From Flavobacterium resistens (GTDB lineage: Bacteria; Bacteroidota; Bacteroidia; Flavobacteriales; Flavobacteriaceae): a stretch of 64,000 bases of DNA. The translations under genes and the position numbers were made by a program. The stretch covers positions 62,001-126,000 of the forward strand of contig NZ_FXTA01000003.1 in NCBI RefSeq assembly GCF_900182645.1, given 5' to 3'. The notes under the pieces were generated by a model. The model searched no databases, was not told where the DNA came from, and worked only from the letters and a program-made list of their open reading frames with translations. Of the stretch, positions 1 to 9,544 are shown in pieces. The first letter of the stretch is position 1. Each line of letters opens with the position of its first letter.

Positions 1-348
1 GATCACGATAAAAACCTGAATTTCGATTATTTCTTTGTGAGAAAAGTTATGTTCGTTAAATATTCGCAAGGTTTTGTGGTTATGCCTGGAGGTTTTGGAA
101 CTTTGGATGAAATGTTTGAAGCGATTACTTTGATTCAGACAAAGAAAATTGGAAAATTCCCAATTATACTTGTTGGAGTTGAATTCTGGTCAGGATTAAT
201 TGATTGGGTAAAAACGGTTTTAGTAGAAAAAATGCATACCGTAAGCCCAGAAGATTTGAACTTATTTAAAATTGTTGATACTGAAGATGAAGTTGTTGAT
301 GTTTTAGATAAATTCTACAAGAAATACGATTTGAGTCCGAATTTCTAA
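1..348 (+). CDS. LOG-family (TIGR00730-type) Rossmann-fold protein, 3' part
   Basis: The reading frame is open from the first base, so the gene starts outside the window; the GTG at 37 is internal. The visible C-terminal ~115 residues contain the family signature PGGFGTLDE (around window residues 26-34), the nucleotide/phosphoribose-binding loop of LOG proteins. Members cleave nucleoside 5'-monophosphates such as cytokinin riboside monophosphate to base and ribose phosphate; many bacterial members were once called lysine decarboxylases. A terminator hairpin lies about 85 bases after the stop, so this is probably the last gene of its transcript. The family is clear; the physiological substrate is unknown. 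Confidence 0.85.
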   Translation, partial: DHDKNLNFDYFFVRKVMFVKYSQGFVVMPGGFGTLDEMFEAITLIQTKKIGKFPIILVGVEFWSGLIDWVKTVLVEKMHTVSPEDLNLFKIVDTEDEVVDVLDKFYKKYDLSPNF

Positions 349-434
349 TTTTTCACGACATAAGTCATATAAGCTATTTGTCTGATACTTAGCAGTATCA
401 ACTTCATTTACTTATAATATGATTAAATTTTAAG

Positions 435-460
435 AGCTGTTTTTTAAAACAGCTTTTTTT
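435..460 (+). terminator. Rho-independent terminator after LOG-family gene
   Basis: A 9-bp perfect stem (AGCTGTTTT / AAAACAGCT) with a 2-base loop is followed by a T-run, downstream of the LOG gene and upstream of the next plus-strand gene. Confidence 0.8.
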
Positions 461-525
461 ATGCTATTTTTACAAAAAACCGAAACATCTTTATGCTCGT
501 TACTTAATATATATCAATAATTTTT

Positions 526-3369
526 TTGCGCCACTATTTGAAATCATTTTTTAAAATTATCATCCTGTTTTTTGTTTTATTGAGTTCGATAAAACAATAT
601 GCACAACATCAATCTAAGATGGAAGTGGCGGTTAACCTCGACCTTAAAACGCTTAATGTCAGACAGGATATTACGTATTACAATACTTCTAACGATTCAT
701 TGATTTCGATTGTTTTGAATGATTGGAACAATGCCTTTTCGGATAAAAATACACCGCTTGCGAGACGATTTTCAGATGAATTTTATAGAGGTTTTCATCT
801 AGCAAAACCTGAAGAAAGAGGAAATACAACTATTTTGAATCTTACTGATTCTGATAATATGGCGCTCGAATGGGAAAGAACAGATAAAAACCCTGATTTT
901 ATTGTTATAAAACTAAACCGAAAACTGCGTCCGGGTGAAAAAATGGATTTGCATTTGACGTATATTGCAAAAATTCCGAGTGCAAAATTCACGCATTATG
1001 GTTTTGATCAAAATGGCGGAATGAATTTAAAAAACTGGTTTTTAACTCCTGCCCGATTTGAAAATCATCGTTTTGTAAAAAACAACAATTTCAATCTTGA
1101 TGATATTGCCAATTCAGTTGTTGATTATCAGCTTGAAATAAAACTTCCTGCAAAATATTCTATTAGTACAGATTTAGATTCGGTTTCAAAAGACGAATCA
1201 AATCCTTCGTTTACAAGTTATCTTTTTTCAGGAACTAACAGAACCGATTTTAATGTTATTATTGAAAAACAAAATAATTTCAGAAGTTATACAACTGGTA
1301 ATTTAGAAGTAGTTTCGGATTTAAAAACAAAAAAACTGAACGAAATTCAAAGAGCGATAGTCATTAACAGAGTGGCTTCTTTTGCAAATCAATTTATTGG
1401 AAAATACCCACATTCAAAAATCACTGTTTCACAGGCAGATTATGATCGAAATCCGTTTTATGGATTGAATCAGCTTCCTTCCTTTATTAGTCCGTTTTCA
1501 GATGAATTTATATTTGAAATTACGTTTCTGAAAACCTATCTGAACAATTATCTAAAAAACAGTCTCCGATTAGATCCAAGACAAGATAATTGGGTTTATG
1601 ACGGAATTCAGATTTATGCGATGATGAAGTACATGGAAGAAAACCATTTAGATCAAAAAATGCTGGGAAGGCTTTCGGACATGAAACTCTTTAAAAGTTA
1701 TAACATTACCAATCTGACTTTCAACGAGCAATACAGCTATTATTATATGCTGATGGCGCGAAAAAATTTAGATCAGCCACTTGGTGATCCAAAAAATACG
1801 CTTATTAAATTCAACGAGCAAATAGCAAGTAAATATCGCGCTGGTTTAAGTTTGAGTTATTTAGATGATTATTTAAACCATAATATTGTTCCAGAAAGTG
1901 TTCAGGAATTTTATACGCTGAATAAATCACAACAAACGAATCGATATGATTTAGAAACAATACTGAACAAAAAAAGCAATAAAAATATTGAGTGGTTTTT
2001 TAGAACTATTATTGAATCACGTGATATTATTGATTATAAATTCACTGATGTTTCAAGAACAAAAGACAGCGTTCAATTTTCAATAAAAAATGTTACAGGC
2101 GTTTATGCACCAATTCCAGTTTATGGAATGAAGAAAAACGAAATAGCTTTTAAGGAATGGATTGAACCCAAAAACAATGATTCTGTTTATCATTTTGAGC
2201 GAAAAAATGCCGACAAATTAGTACTGAATTACGACAACGAAGTTCCGGAATACAATCAGCGTAATAACTGGAAATCCTTAAAAAGCATTGCGATTACCAA
2301 TCGTCCAATCAAATTTAATTTTGCTAAAGATTTAGAAGATCCTTATTACAATCAAATTTTATATATCCCGACCTTGACCTATAACTATTATGATGGATTT
2401 ACGCCGGGAATTCGTTTTCATAATAAAACAATATTAGACAAACCCTTTAATTTTGACATAAATCCCGCTTATTCTATTAAAGCAGGGACAATATCAGGCT
2501 CTTCTGCATTTTCATGGAATCAATATTATAGAAACAGCACACTTTATAATGTTAGATATTCTATCAGTCAGAATTACTTTCATTATGCGCCCGATGCAGC
2601 TTATTTTAGACTAAACCCAATGGTGCAATTGCGCATTCGTGAAGAAAACTTTAGAGACAATCGAAAACAGCTGATTATGTTTCGTCAGGTAATTGTAAAT
2701 CGTGAAGCAAGTCAATATATTACTGATAATTCAAAACCAAACTATTCTATTTTTAATGCGAGATATTCGAACATAAAAACAGAATTGGTCAATCATTTCA
2801 GTTATATGAATGATATTCAGTTTTCTGGAGATTTCGGCAAACTTTCAGGCGAAGTTGAATACCGAAGATTATTTGAAAACAATCATAAATTAAATTTACG
2901 ATTATACGCAGGAATGTTCCTTTATAATACAACAAATTCAGATTATTTCAGTTTTGGTTTAGACAGACCGACTGATTATTTATTTGATTATAATCTTTTT
3001 GGACGATCAGAATCTACGGGATTTTTCAGTCAGCAATATGTAATTGCCGAAGGTGGATTTAAGTCACAATTAGAGCCATCATATGCAAATCAATGGATGA
3101 CAACTATGAATGCCAGTTATGCCATCTGGAACTGGGTTGAAGTTTATGGAGATGTTGGTTTCCTGAAAAATAAACATCAAAAAGAGTTCTTTGCATACGA
3201 CAGTGGTATTCGTTTAAATTTGGTTCCAGATTATTTTGAACTCTATTTTCCGGTTTATTCAAATAATGGATGGGAAATTGCACAAAGTAATTACAACGAA
3301 AAAATACGATTTGTAATCACTTTTTCTCCAAAAACATTACTCAATCTTTTCACTAGAAAATGGTTCTAA
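526..3369 (+). CDS. Secreted M1-like (gluzincin-fold) protein with degenerate active site and barrel-like C-terminus
   Basis: This 947-residue protein starts at TTG 526, directly before a basic/hydrophobic signal peptide ending near YAQ (residue 27); no in-frame ATG gives as good a leader. Residues ~30-550 resemble the N-terminal beta domain and thermolysin-like domain of M1 aminopeptidases (for example FDQNGGMNLKNWFLTPARFE). Where HEXXH and its downstream Glu should lie (about 330-365) the sequence reads FEITFLKTYLNNYL and then WVYDGIQIY, so the zinc ligands are missing. Residues ~600-947 alternate polar and aromatic residues and end in W-F, which suggests an outer-membrane beta barrel. It probably acts as a non-catalytic envelope protein rather than a peptidase. 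It stands alone between terminators. Confidence 0.7.
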   Translation: MRHYLKSFFKIIILFFVLLSSIKQYAQHQSKMEVAVNLDLKTLNVRQDITYYNTSNDSLISIVLNDWNNAFSDKNTPLARRFSDEFYRGFHLAKPEERGNTTILNLTDSDNMALEWERTDKNPDFIVIKLNRKLRPGEKMDLHLTYIAKIPSAKFTHYGFDQNGGMNLKNWFLTPARFENHRFVKNNNFNLDDIANSVVDYQLEIKLPAKYSISTDLDSVSKDESNPSFTSYLFSGTNRTDFNVIIEKQNNFRSYTTGNLEVVSDLKTKKLNEIQRAIVINRVASFANQFIGKYPHSKITVSQADYDRNPFYGLNQLPSFISPFSDEFIFEITFLKTYLNNYLKNSLRLDPRQDNWVYDGIQIYAMMKYMEENHLDQKMLGRLSDMKLFKSYNITNLTFNEQYSYYYMLMARKNLDQPLGDPKNTLIKFNEQIASKYRAGLSLSYLDDYLNHNIVPESVQEFYTLNKSQQTNRYDLETILNKKSNKNIEWFFRTIIESRDIIDYKFTDVSRTKDSVQFSIKNVTGVYAPIPVYGMKKNEIAFKEWIEPKNNDSVYHFERKNADKLVLNYDNEVPEYNQRNNWKSLKSIAITNRPIKFNFAKDLEDPYYNQILYIPTLTYNYYDGFTPGIRFHNKTILDKPFNFDINPAYSIKAGTISGSSAFSWNQYYRNSTLYNVRYSISQNYFHYAPDAAYFRLNPMVQLRIREENFRDNRKQLIMFRQVIVNREASQYITDNSKPNYSIFNARYSNIKTELVNHFSYMNDIQFSGDFGKLSGEVEYRRLFENNHKLNLRLYAGMFLYNTTNSDYFSFGLDRPTDYLFDYNLFGRSESTGFFSQQYVIAEGGFKSQLEPSYANQWMTTMNASYAIWNWVEVYGDVGFLKNKHQKEFFAYDSGIRLNLVPDYFELYFPVYSNNGWEIAQSNYNEKIRFVITFSPKTLLNLFTRKWF

Positions 3370-3557
3370 TCGAATAAATTTTAAACAAAAAGTTGTATTA
3401 TTATTATATAAATTGATTTTTCACTGAAAATTACATAAATAAAATACGTAGTTTTTTGATTTTAAATACAAATAATTAAATTATATTTATTTTAAAGAAT
3501 TATGATTATTGATTGTTTTTAAGTAATTTCGCAGTCTAAACATGACCATTAAAGATT

Positions 3558-5969
3558 ATGATAAAAGAAAAAAGCAATACTACTTTGACATTTGAAGATT
3601 TCAAAACTGAGGTATTGAACGACTACAGAATTGCCGTAACTAGCCGTGAATGTAGTCTTTTAGGTCGTAAAGAAGTATTAACAGGAAAAGCCAAATTTGG
3701 AATATTTGGAGACGGAAAAGAAGTACCGCAGCTTGCAATGGCAAAAGCTTTCAAAAACGGTGATTTTCGTTCAGGATATTACCGCGATCAGACTTTTATG
3801 ATGGCGATTGGCGAATTGACTCCAAAACAATTTTTCGCTGGTTTATACGGTCACACCGATTTGGATTTTGATCCAATGTCTGCCGGAAGACAAATGGGCG
3901 GACACTTTGTAACGCACAGTTTAAACGAAGACGGTTCGTGGAAAGACTTAACTAAACAAAAAAATTCAAGTTCAGATATATCGCCTACAGCAGGACAAAT
4001 GCCAAGATTATTGGGATTAGCACAGGCTTCAAAAATTTACAGAAATGTTGACGGAATTACCATCAAGGATAAATTTACTGTAAACGGAAATGAAGTTGCA
4101 TGGGGAACTATTGGTAACGCAAGTACATCTGAAGGATTGTTTTTTGAAACCATAAATGCTGCCGGAGTTTTACAAGTTCCGATGGTAATGAGTGTTTGGG
4201 ATGATGAATACGGAATTTCGGTTCATGCCAGACATCAAACTACAAAAGAAAATATCTCAGAAATCCTTAAAGGATATCAACGTGATGAAGATTCTAAGGG
4301 TTACGATATTTTTAGAGTTAAAGGCTGGGATTATGCTGAATTAGTTTCAACATATGAAAGAGCCGGACAAATTGCACGTGAAGAACATATTCCGGTTTTA
4401 ATTCACGTAAATGAATTGACACAACCTCAAGGTCACTCTACATCTGGTTCGCACGAACGTTATAAAAACGGAGAAAGATTGGCTTGGGAAAGAGATTTTG
4501 ACTGTATTCGTCAAATGCGTTTATGGATGATTGCGATTAATATTGCATCGCCAGAAGAACTTGAAGTGATTGATTTTCAATTGAAAAAAGAAGTTCTTGA
4601 AGCTAAAAAAGAAGCTTGGAATTCCTTCATTAATCCAATTATTGAAGAACAAAAGAATCTTTTGGCTTTGTTGGAACAAATTGCAGAAGCAAGTATCAAC
4701 CACAAAGACAGAATCAGAAAATATATTTCGGAATTAAGTGCGATTAAAGCGCCACTTAAAAAAGAATTACTGGTTTATGCGAGAAAGATTCTTCGTTTTA
4801 TTGAAATTCCAAATAGTAAAGTGATCTTAAGAGAATGGATTACTAGATTCTTGAATGAAACTCAGGAAAAATTCAGCAGTAACTTACATTCTGAATCAGA
4901 TAAAAATGTTTTCTCAGTTCAAAAAGTACTTCCTGAATATGGAGAAAATGCGAAAGCTGATATTGACGGAAGAATGCTTTTACGCGACAACTTTGACGCT
5001 TTGTTTGCTAAATATCCAGAAACTTTAATTTTTGGTGAAGATGTTGGAAACATCGGAGACGTAAACCAAGGTTTAGAAGGAATGCAGGAAAAATACGGAG
5101 AACTTCGTGTTGCCGATGTTGGAATTCGTGAAGCAACGATTATCGGTCAGGGAATCGGAATGGCTTTGAGAGGTTTGCGCCCAATTGCTGAAATTCAATA
5201 TCTAGATTATTTATTATATGCCATCCAAATCATGAGTGATGATTTGGCTACATTACAATACAGAACTGTCGGAAAACAAAAAGCACCATTAATCATCAGA
5301 ACGCGCGGACACCGTTTAGAAGGTATCTGGCACTCTGGTTCTCCAATGGGAATGATTATCAATGCGATTCGCGGTATTCACGTTTTGGTTCCAAGAGACA
5401 TGACACAAGCTGCAGGTTTTTACAACACACTCTTAGAATGTGATGAACCGGCTTTAGTAATTGAATGTCTAAACGGTTACCGTTTAAAAGAAAAAGCGCC
5501 ATTGAATTTTGGTGAATTTAAAACGCCAATTGGAGTAATTGAAACTATGAAAGAAGGTTCAGATATTACTTTAGTTTCTTACGGATCAACTTTAAGATTA
5601 GTTCAGCAAGCAGCAGCAGAATTATTAGATTTAGGAATTGACTGTGAAGTTATCGATATTCAATCTTTACTTCCATTTGATATCAATAAGGATATTGTAA
5701 AAAGTATAGCAAAAACGAATCGTCTTTTAGTAATTGATGAAGATGTTCCTGGAGGAGCTTCAGCATTCATTTTACAGCAAATTTTAGAAGAACAAGACGC
5801 TTACAAATATCTTGACAGCAAACCACAAACTCTTGCTGCAAAAGCCCACAGACCAGCATACGGAACTGATGGCGATTATTTCTCAAAACCTTCTGCCGAA
5901 GATATTTTCGAGAAAGTGTACAACATGATGAATGAAGTTAATCCTTCTAAATTTCCTAGTTTATACTAA
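3558..5969 (+). CDS. Fused E1 alpha/beta subunit of a 2-oxoacid dehydrogenase complex
   Basis: This thiamine-diphosphate enzyme decarboxylates a 2-oxoacid and passes the acyl group to lipoyl-E2. Residues ~1-400 are an E1-alpha domain (GDGKEVPQLAMAKAF, RSGYYRDQTFM, and a TPP-site region around GNASTSEG at ~184 and WDDEYGIS). A helical linker of ~70 residues follows, then an E1-beta domain from ~475 (GEDVGNIGDVNQGLEGM, REATIIGQGIGMALRG, HSGSPMG). At 803 residues it matches the single-chain alpha-beta E1 common in Bacteroidota. Branched-chain 2-oxoacid (2-oxoisovalerate) or pyruvate are the likely substrates; the sequence alone does not decide. No E2 or E3 gene is adjacent, so the complex is assembled from dispersed genes. 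Confidence 0.88.
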   Translation: MIKEKSNTTLTFEDFKTEVLNDYRIAVTSRECSLLGRKEVLTGKAKFGIFGDGKEVPQLAMAKAFKNGDFRSGYYRDQTFMMAIGELTPKQFFAGLYGHTDLDFDPMSAGRQMGGHFVTHSLNEDGSWKDLTKQKNSSSDISPTAGQMPRLLGLAQASKIYRNVDGITIKDKFTVNGNEVAWGTIGNASTSEGLFFETINAAGVLQVPMVMSVWDDEYGISVHARHQTTKENISEILKGYQRDEDSKGYDIFRVKGWDYAELVSTYERAGQIAREEHIPVLIHVNELTQPQGHSTSGSHERYKNGERLAWERDFDCIRQMRLWMIAINIASPEELEVIDFQLKKEVLEAKKEAWNSFINPIIEEQKNLLALLEQIAEASINHKDRIRKYISELSAIKAPLKKELLVYARKILRFIEIPNSKVILREWITRFLNETQEKFSSNLHSESDKNVFSVQKVLPEYGENAKADIDGRMLLRDNFDALFAKYPETLIFGEDVGNIGDVNQGLEGMQEKYGELRVADVGIREATIIGQGIGMALRGLRPIAEIQYLDYLLYAIQIMSDDLATLQYRTVGKQKAPLIIRTRGHRLEGIWHSGSPMGMIINAIRGIHVLVPRDMTQAAGFYNTLLECDEPALVIECLNGYRLKEKAPLNFGEFKTPIGVIETMKEGSDITLVSYGSTLRLVQQAAAELLDLGIDCEVIDIQSLLPFDINKDIVKSIAKTNRLLVIDEDVPGGASAFILQQILEEQDAYKYLDSKPQTLAAKAHRPAYGTDGDYFSKPSAEDIFEKVYNMMNEVNPSKFPSLY

Positions 5970-5994
5970 GGATTTAGAATATTTTAGATAAAAG

Positions 5995-6023
5995 AAAAGC
6001 TCCAATAATTTTGGAGCTTTTTT
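5995..6023 (+). terminator. Terminator after E1 gene
   Basis: An 11-bp stem (AAAAGCTCCAA / TTGGAGCTTTT) runs into further T's, 25 bases after the E1 stop. Confidence 0.8.
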
Positions 6024-6052
6024 ATTTTATAGACCAAGTAACCCTAACGTTT

Positions 6053-6072
6053 GTCATTCCGAGGAATGACAA
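6053..6072. repeat. Short REP-like palindrome
   Basis: TGTCATTC / GAATGACA arms surround a 4-base centre. The arm resembles the TGTCA... sequences of the longer palindromic elements at 49.9 kb and 56.9 kb in this window. It lies between convergent genes. Confidence 0.5.
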
Positions 6073-6099
6073 GATTCTGGGTAATGTTATTCAAATTAA

Positions 6100-6834
6100 T
6101 TAAATATCTTTAAGCATCATTCTCGCCTTCTCTAAATCCTCAGCCGTATCAATTCCAATTCCAACATGAGTAGTTTCGACCATTTTAATACGTTTTCCAA
6201 ATTCTAAATAACGAAGTTGCTCTAACTTTTCAGAAGCTTCTAAAGATTTCATTGGAAGGCTGTAAAAATCCAATAAAGCCTGTTTTCTAAAAGCATAAAT
6301 TCCGATGTGTTGAAAATATCTCACCCCAACATTTTTCTCTCTCGGATACGGAATTACAGAACGAGAAAAGTACAAAGCAAACTGTGATTGATCAACGACT
6401 ACTTTTACATTATTAGGGTTATTGATTTCGTCTTCGTTTGTGATTTCACGCATTAATGAAGCAAGATCAACTTTTTTATCTGGATCATTTTTAAAAACAG
6501 ATAAAACCTGCGCTAAAGGCTCTGCTTCTGTAAAAGGCTCGTCTCCCTGAACATTTACCACAATATCAACATCAAGATTAGCAATTGCTTCGGCGATTCT
6601 ATCACTTCCTGATTCGTGTTCTTTGATGCTCATAATTGCTTTTCCACCGTTGGAAACTATTTCGTCAAAAATCAAATCCGAATCGGTTACAACAAAAACA
6701 TCAGCAAATAATTTTGTAGAAACTGCTGCTTCGTAGGTTCTTAGAATTACTGTTTTTCCACCTAAATCCTGCATTAGTTTTGCAGGAAAACGTGTTGAAG
6801 CATATCTGGCTGGAATTACCGCTATTATTTTCAT
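6100..6834 (-). CDS. kdsB: 3-deoxy-manno-octulosonate cytidylyltransferase
   Basis: The enzyme activates Kdo with CTP to CMP-Kdo, the donor for the inner core of lipopolysaccharide, in the cytoplasm. The 244-residue product has the nucleotidyltransferase N-terminal signature [15 protein letters not shown], the NVQGDEPF motif (~95) and the C-terminal [11 protein letters not shown], all typical of KdsB at normal family length. It starts at ATG 6834 and is separated by 143 bases from the methyltransferase upstream on the same strand, so it may have its own promoter, although I saw no clear consensus there. It faces the E1 gene convergently. Confidence 0.95.
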   Translation of the reverse strand: MKIIAVIPARYASTRFPAKLMQDLGGKTVILRTYEAAVSTKLFADVFVVTDSDLIFDEIVSNGGKAIMSIKEHESGSDRIAEAIANLDVDIVVNVQGDEPFTEAEPLAQVLSVFKNDPDKKVDLASLMREITNEDEINNPNNVKVVVDQSQFALYFSRSVIPYPREKNVGVRYFQHIGIYAFRKQALLDFYSLPMKSLEASEKLEQLRYLEFGKRIKMVETTHVGIGIDTAEDLEKARMMLKDI

Positions 6835-6977
6835 TCTTATATTTTACTGAGTTTAAAAAACTCAAAATTTAGTAATTTAATTTTCACTGGTTTTAAGTGT
6901 TTGCAAATATGCAAAAATTACTTTTAAATTTTCTGTTTTTCTATTTCTTAAAAGGATGAAAATCATGTTCAAGAATA

Positions 6978-7790
6978 TTAAACCAAAACTGTAACATGAA
7001 GATAAGTTGCGGGAATTAATGTAGAATTTTCGTCATTACTTTGGTTTTGGCTATTAACTAATCCTTCAAGTTTAGCATACAAATCCGAAGTTTTCCCATT
7101 TTGTTCAGCAGCTTCAAAAGCATTCATAGTTGGACCATAATAATTCTTCAATCGATCTAGCCACTCCGAAGGTGGGAATGCTGCTTTAAATGTAAAGGTC
7201 TCTCTCTCAAAAGAAATATTTTCTTTAGGAACACCCGCATTTGTAAATCTTTCGATTACGTTATCCTCAATACCCCAAAGCATCGGGCTTACAAAACCTT
7301 CAGGAGGCGGTGGTGTAAATTCAGAGCTAATCTTCAAGATTTGTGCAACCAACGTTGGATCTCCCGGTATCCAATTACCCATAATAATTTTACCTCCAGG
7401 TCGTGTAACACGAACCATTTCTTTAGCAACATCAAAAGGTTTTGGAGCAAACATTGCCCCAAAAATACTCATCGTAACATCGTAAGATTGATTTTTCAAT
7501 TCATTCAAATCGGTTGCGTCACCTTCTTTAAATTCAATATTAACCAATCCTTCCTTTTTTGCTCGAAGATTGCCAGCTTCAACTAAATTTCTTGCTATGT
7601 CAACACCTAAAACATTGGCTCCTAATTTTGCCGAAGGTATTGCGGTAGTACCATCTCCACAGCCGAGATCTAAAACGTTAGTATTTTCTTTAATTCCAAT
7701 TTTAGCAACCAATTCCGCACCACTTTCTCTCATAGATTCTGCAACGCGCGTAAAATCGCCTTTTTCCCATAATGCTTTGTTTGGATTCAT
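6978..7790 (-). CDS. Class I SAM-dependent methyltransferase
   Basis: Motif I, VLDLGCGDGTTAIPSA (~40-55), and motif II, GVDIA, identify a Rossmann-fold methyltransferase of the UbiE/Methyltransf_25 type. Later motifs include DVTMSIFGAMFAP and RPGGKIIMGNW. At 270 residues it is a single-domain enzyme without signal peptide or membrane segments. The C-terminal part (FPPSEWLDRLKNYYGPT) resembles small-molecule methyltransferases rather than rRNA enzymes. The acceptor cannot be inferred and the neighbours give no pathway. It is divergent from the beta-propeller gene across a ~420-base gap. Confidence 0.85.
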   Translation of the reverse strand: MNPNKALWEKGDFTRVAESMRESGAELVAKIGIKENTNVLDLGCGDGTTAIPSAKLGANVLGVDIARNLVEAGNLRAKKEGLVNIEFKEGDATDLNELKNQSYDVTMSIFGAMFAPKPFDVAKEMVRVTRPGGKIIMGNWIPGDPTLVAQILKISSEFTPPPPEGFVSPMLWGIEDNVIERFTNAGVPKENISFERETFTFKAAFPPSEWLDRLKNYYGPTMNAFEAAEQNGKTSDLYAKLEGLVNSQNQSNDENSTLIPATYLHVTVLV

Positions 7791-8211
7791 CTTAATTTCA
7801 TCAGTGATTATAGTGCTGATTCCGCACTTTTACTTAATTTGTAAACATCTTCTATCCTTTTTTTAATTATCACCAGTTAATCACAAAAGGCATTTAAAAA
7901 ACTACTCAAAAAGAAGACACAAATCAAACAACCAACTGATAAACAATTACTTATGTAAAAATAAACAAATTTAGACAAAACATTTTACTATCTCATCAAA
8001 TTTATTTTTTAAACAAATTGTGTAGATTATAACTTTAGACCATTATTGCATAAATGTAAAACGATTAGAAAACTTTGAGGTGTTCTTCTGCTATTTCCAT
8101 GTAAAAACAACTATACTATACACAAAGAGCTTTCTAAAATATTTTTATAACATTTTCATTAAAGCATTGCTATTTAATTTCTTAGAATCTTTTTATTTTT
8201 ATGTAAAAAAC
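7791..8211. other. AT-rich divergent intergenic region
   Basis: This 421-base gap lies between the divergent methyltransferase and propeller genes. It should hold promoters for both. A partial -7 match (TAACTTTA at 8030-8037) is present but without a TTG at the right spacing. An in-frame extension of the propeller gene back to 8080 has no signal-peptide logic and is probably untranslated. I see no RNA gene. Confidence 0.5.
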
Positions 8212-9540
8212 ATGAAAAGAACCTTTACTTCTATCCTGCTCTATTTCTTTTTAATTTTTACTACCAATACTTTTTCCCAGAATAAATCCATCAATGCATT
8301 TACAAATCGAATTTTTGATGAAAAAGGTTATCGCCCATTGGGTGATTTAAAATGGAAATTTAAAACAGATGGCAAAATCTTTTCCTCGCCAATTGTTAAA
8401 AACGGAGCAATTTATATAGGAAGTGAAGACGGTTTTTTATACTGCATCAATGAAAAATCAGGAAAAATAAACTGGAAATTTAAAACCAATGGCGCAGTTC
8501 ATAGTTCGGCTAGCATCGATAATAATATTGTTTATTTTGGAAGTTTCGACGGGTATTATTATGCCGTAAATGCAACAACCGGCAAAGCAATCTGGAAGTT
8601 TAAAACCAAAGGCGAACATTGGTACCAAGAAATTGGAATGTGGGGAATGAAGCCAAGCGAGATGCTAATGGACGATTTATGGGATTTTTATTTGTCATCG
8701 CCCGTTATTTATAAAGACAAAAATACTGCTTTAGTCATTTTTGGAAGTAGTGATGGAAATATGTACGCTGTCGACTCAAAAAACGGTACTTTAAAATGGA
8801 ATTTCAAAACCAATGAACCAATTCACAGTACACCAGTTATTGCAAAAGACAAATTATATTTTGGAGGTTGGGACGGAATTTTCTACGCTTTAGACTGCAA
8901 AACCGGAAAAGAGAAATGGCATTTTTCAACTGAAGTTAAAACTGGATTTAAAGGTATCCAAGCTTCTGCTGTTGTTGCAGATGGATTAGTTTATTTTGGC
9001 GCCAGAGACCCTTTTTTGTTTGCGCTTGATACAGAAACCGGAAAATTAGTATGGAAATACAATGCAGAGAATTCCTGGATTTTGAGCTCGGCTATTGTTC
9101 AGGATAATACACTTTACGTTGGAACTTCTGACACTTATGCTTTATTAGCCCTTGATTCAAAAACAGGTCAGGAAAAATACAGATTTAAAGGAAACGGCTA
9201 TATTTATTCTTCACCAGCAATATCAGGAAACACGGCTTATTTTGGAGATTTTAGCGGTAATTTTTTCGCTTTAAACTTGCTTTCAAACGGAAAAGAATCA
9301 GCTTTTGTAAGTACTGAAAATAGAAAAAAATATGCTCCTGAAATTCTAAATAATAATCATCTTGATTTTACATACGTTTCCAAACAAGCCGATTTATCTG
9401 TTTATGCCGAAAACCAAAAAGTAATGGATGAATTTTACAAATTAGGACCAATTGTTTCGTCGCCATTTATAAGCAACAATACGATTTATTTTGGAAGCAC
9501 TGATGGTTATTTATATGCCTATAATTTAAAAAAAGAATAA
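8212..9540 (+). CDS. Secreted PQQ-binding-like beta-propeller repeat protein
   Basis: The chosen start is ATG 8212 because it opens directly into a signal peptide (MKRTFTSILLYFF... ending near FSQ), whereas the longer frame from 8080 adds 44 residues of low-complexity sequence. The 442-residue product contains about seven propeller blades with the recurrent pattern W-K-F-K-T-x-G, YFGSFDGYYYAVN and G-K-x-x-W, the PQQ-enzyme/BamB-like repeat. Most blades keep the Trp docking motif. It lacks a BamB lipobox and the catalytic residues of quinoprotein dehydrogenases are not evident, so it is best read as a periplasmic or surface scaffold. It ends 4 bases from the convergent dioxygenase gene. Confidence 0.8.
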   Translation: MKRTFTSILLYFFLIFTTNTFSQNKSINAFTNRIFDEKGYRPLGDLKWKFKTDGKIFSSPIVKNGAIYIGSEDGFLYCINEKSGKINWKFKTNGAVHSSASIDNNIVYFGSFDGYYYAVNATTGKAIWKFKTKGEHWYQEIGMWGMKPSEMLMDDLWDFYLSSPVIYKDKNTALVIFGSSDGNMYAVDSKNGTLKWNFKTNEPIHSTPVIAKDKLYFGGWDGIFYALDCKTGKEKWHFSTEVKTGFKGIQASAVVADGLVYFGARDPFLFALDTETGKLVWKYNAENSWILSSAIVQDNTLYVGTSDTYALLALDSKTGQEKYRFKGNGYIYSSPAISGNTAYFGDFSGNFFALNLLSNGKESAFVSTENRKKYAPEILNNNHLDFTYVSKQADLSVYAENQKVMDEFYKLGPIVSSPFISNNTIYFGSTDGYLYAYNLKKE

Positions 9541-9544
9541 AACT

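Noticed and set aside
7341-7866. Two plus-strand frames opposite the methyltransferase
   Set aside because: Both oppose a well-supported methyltransferase gene and give low-complexity products.
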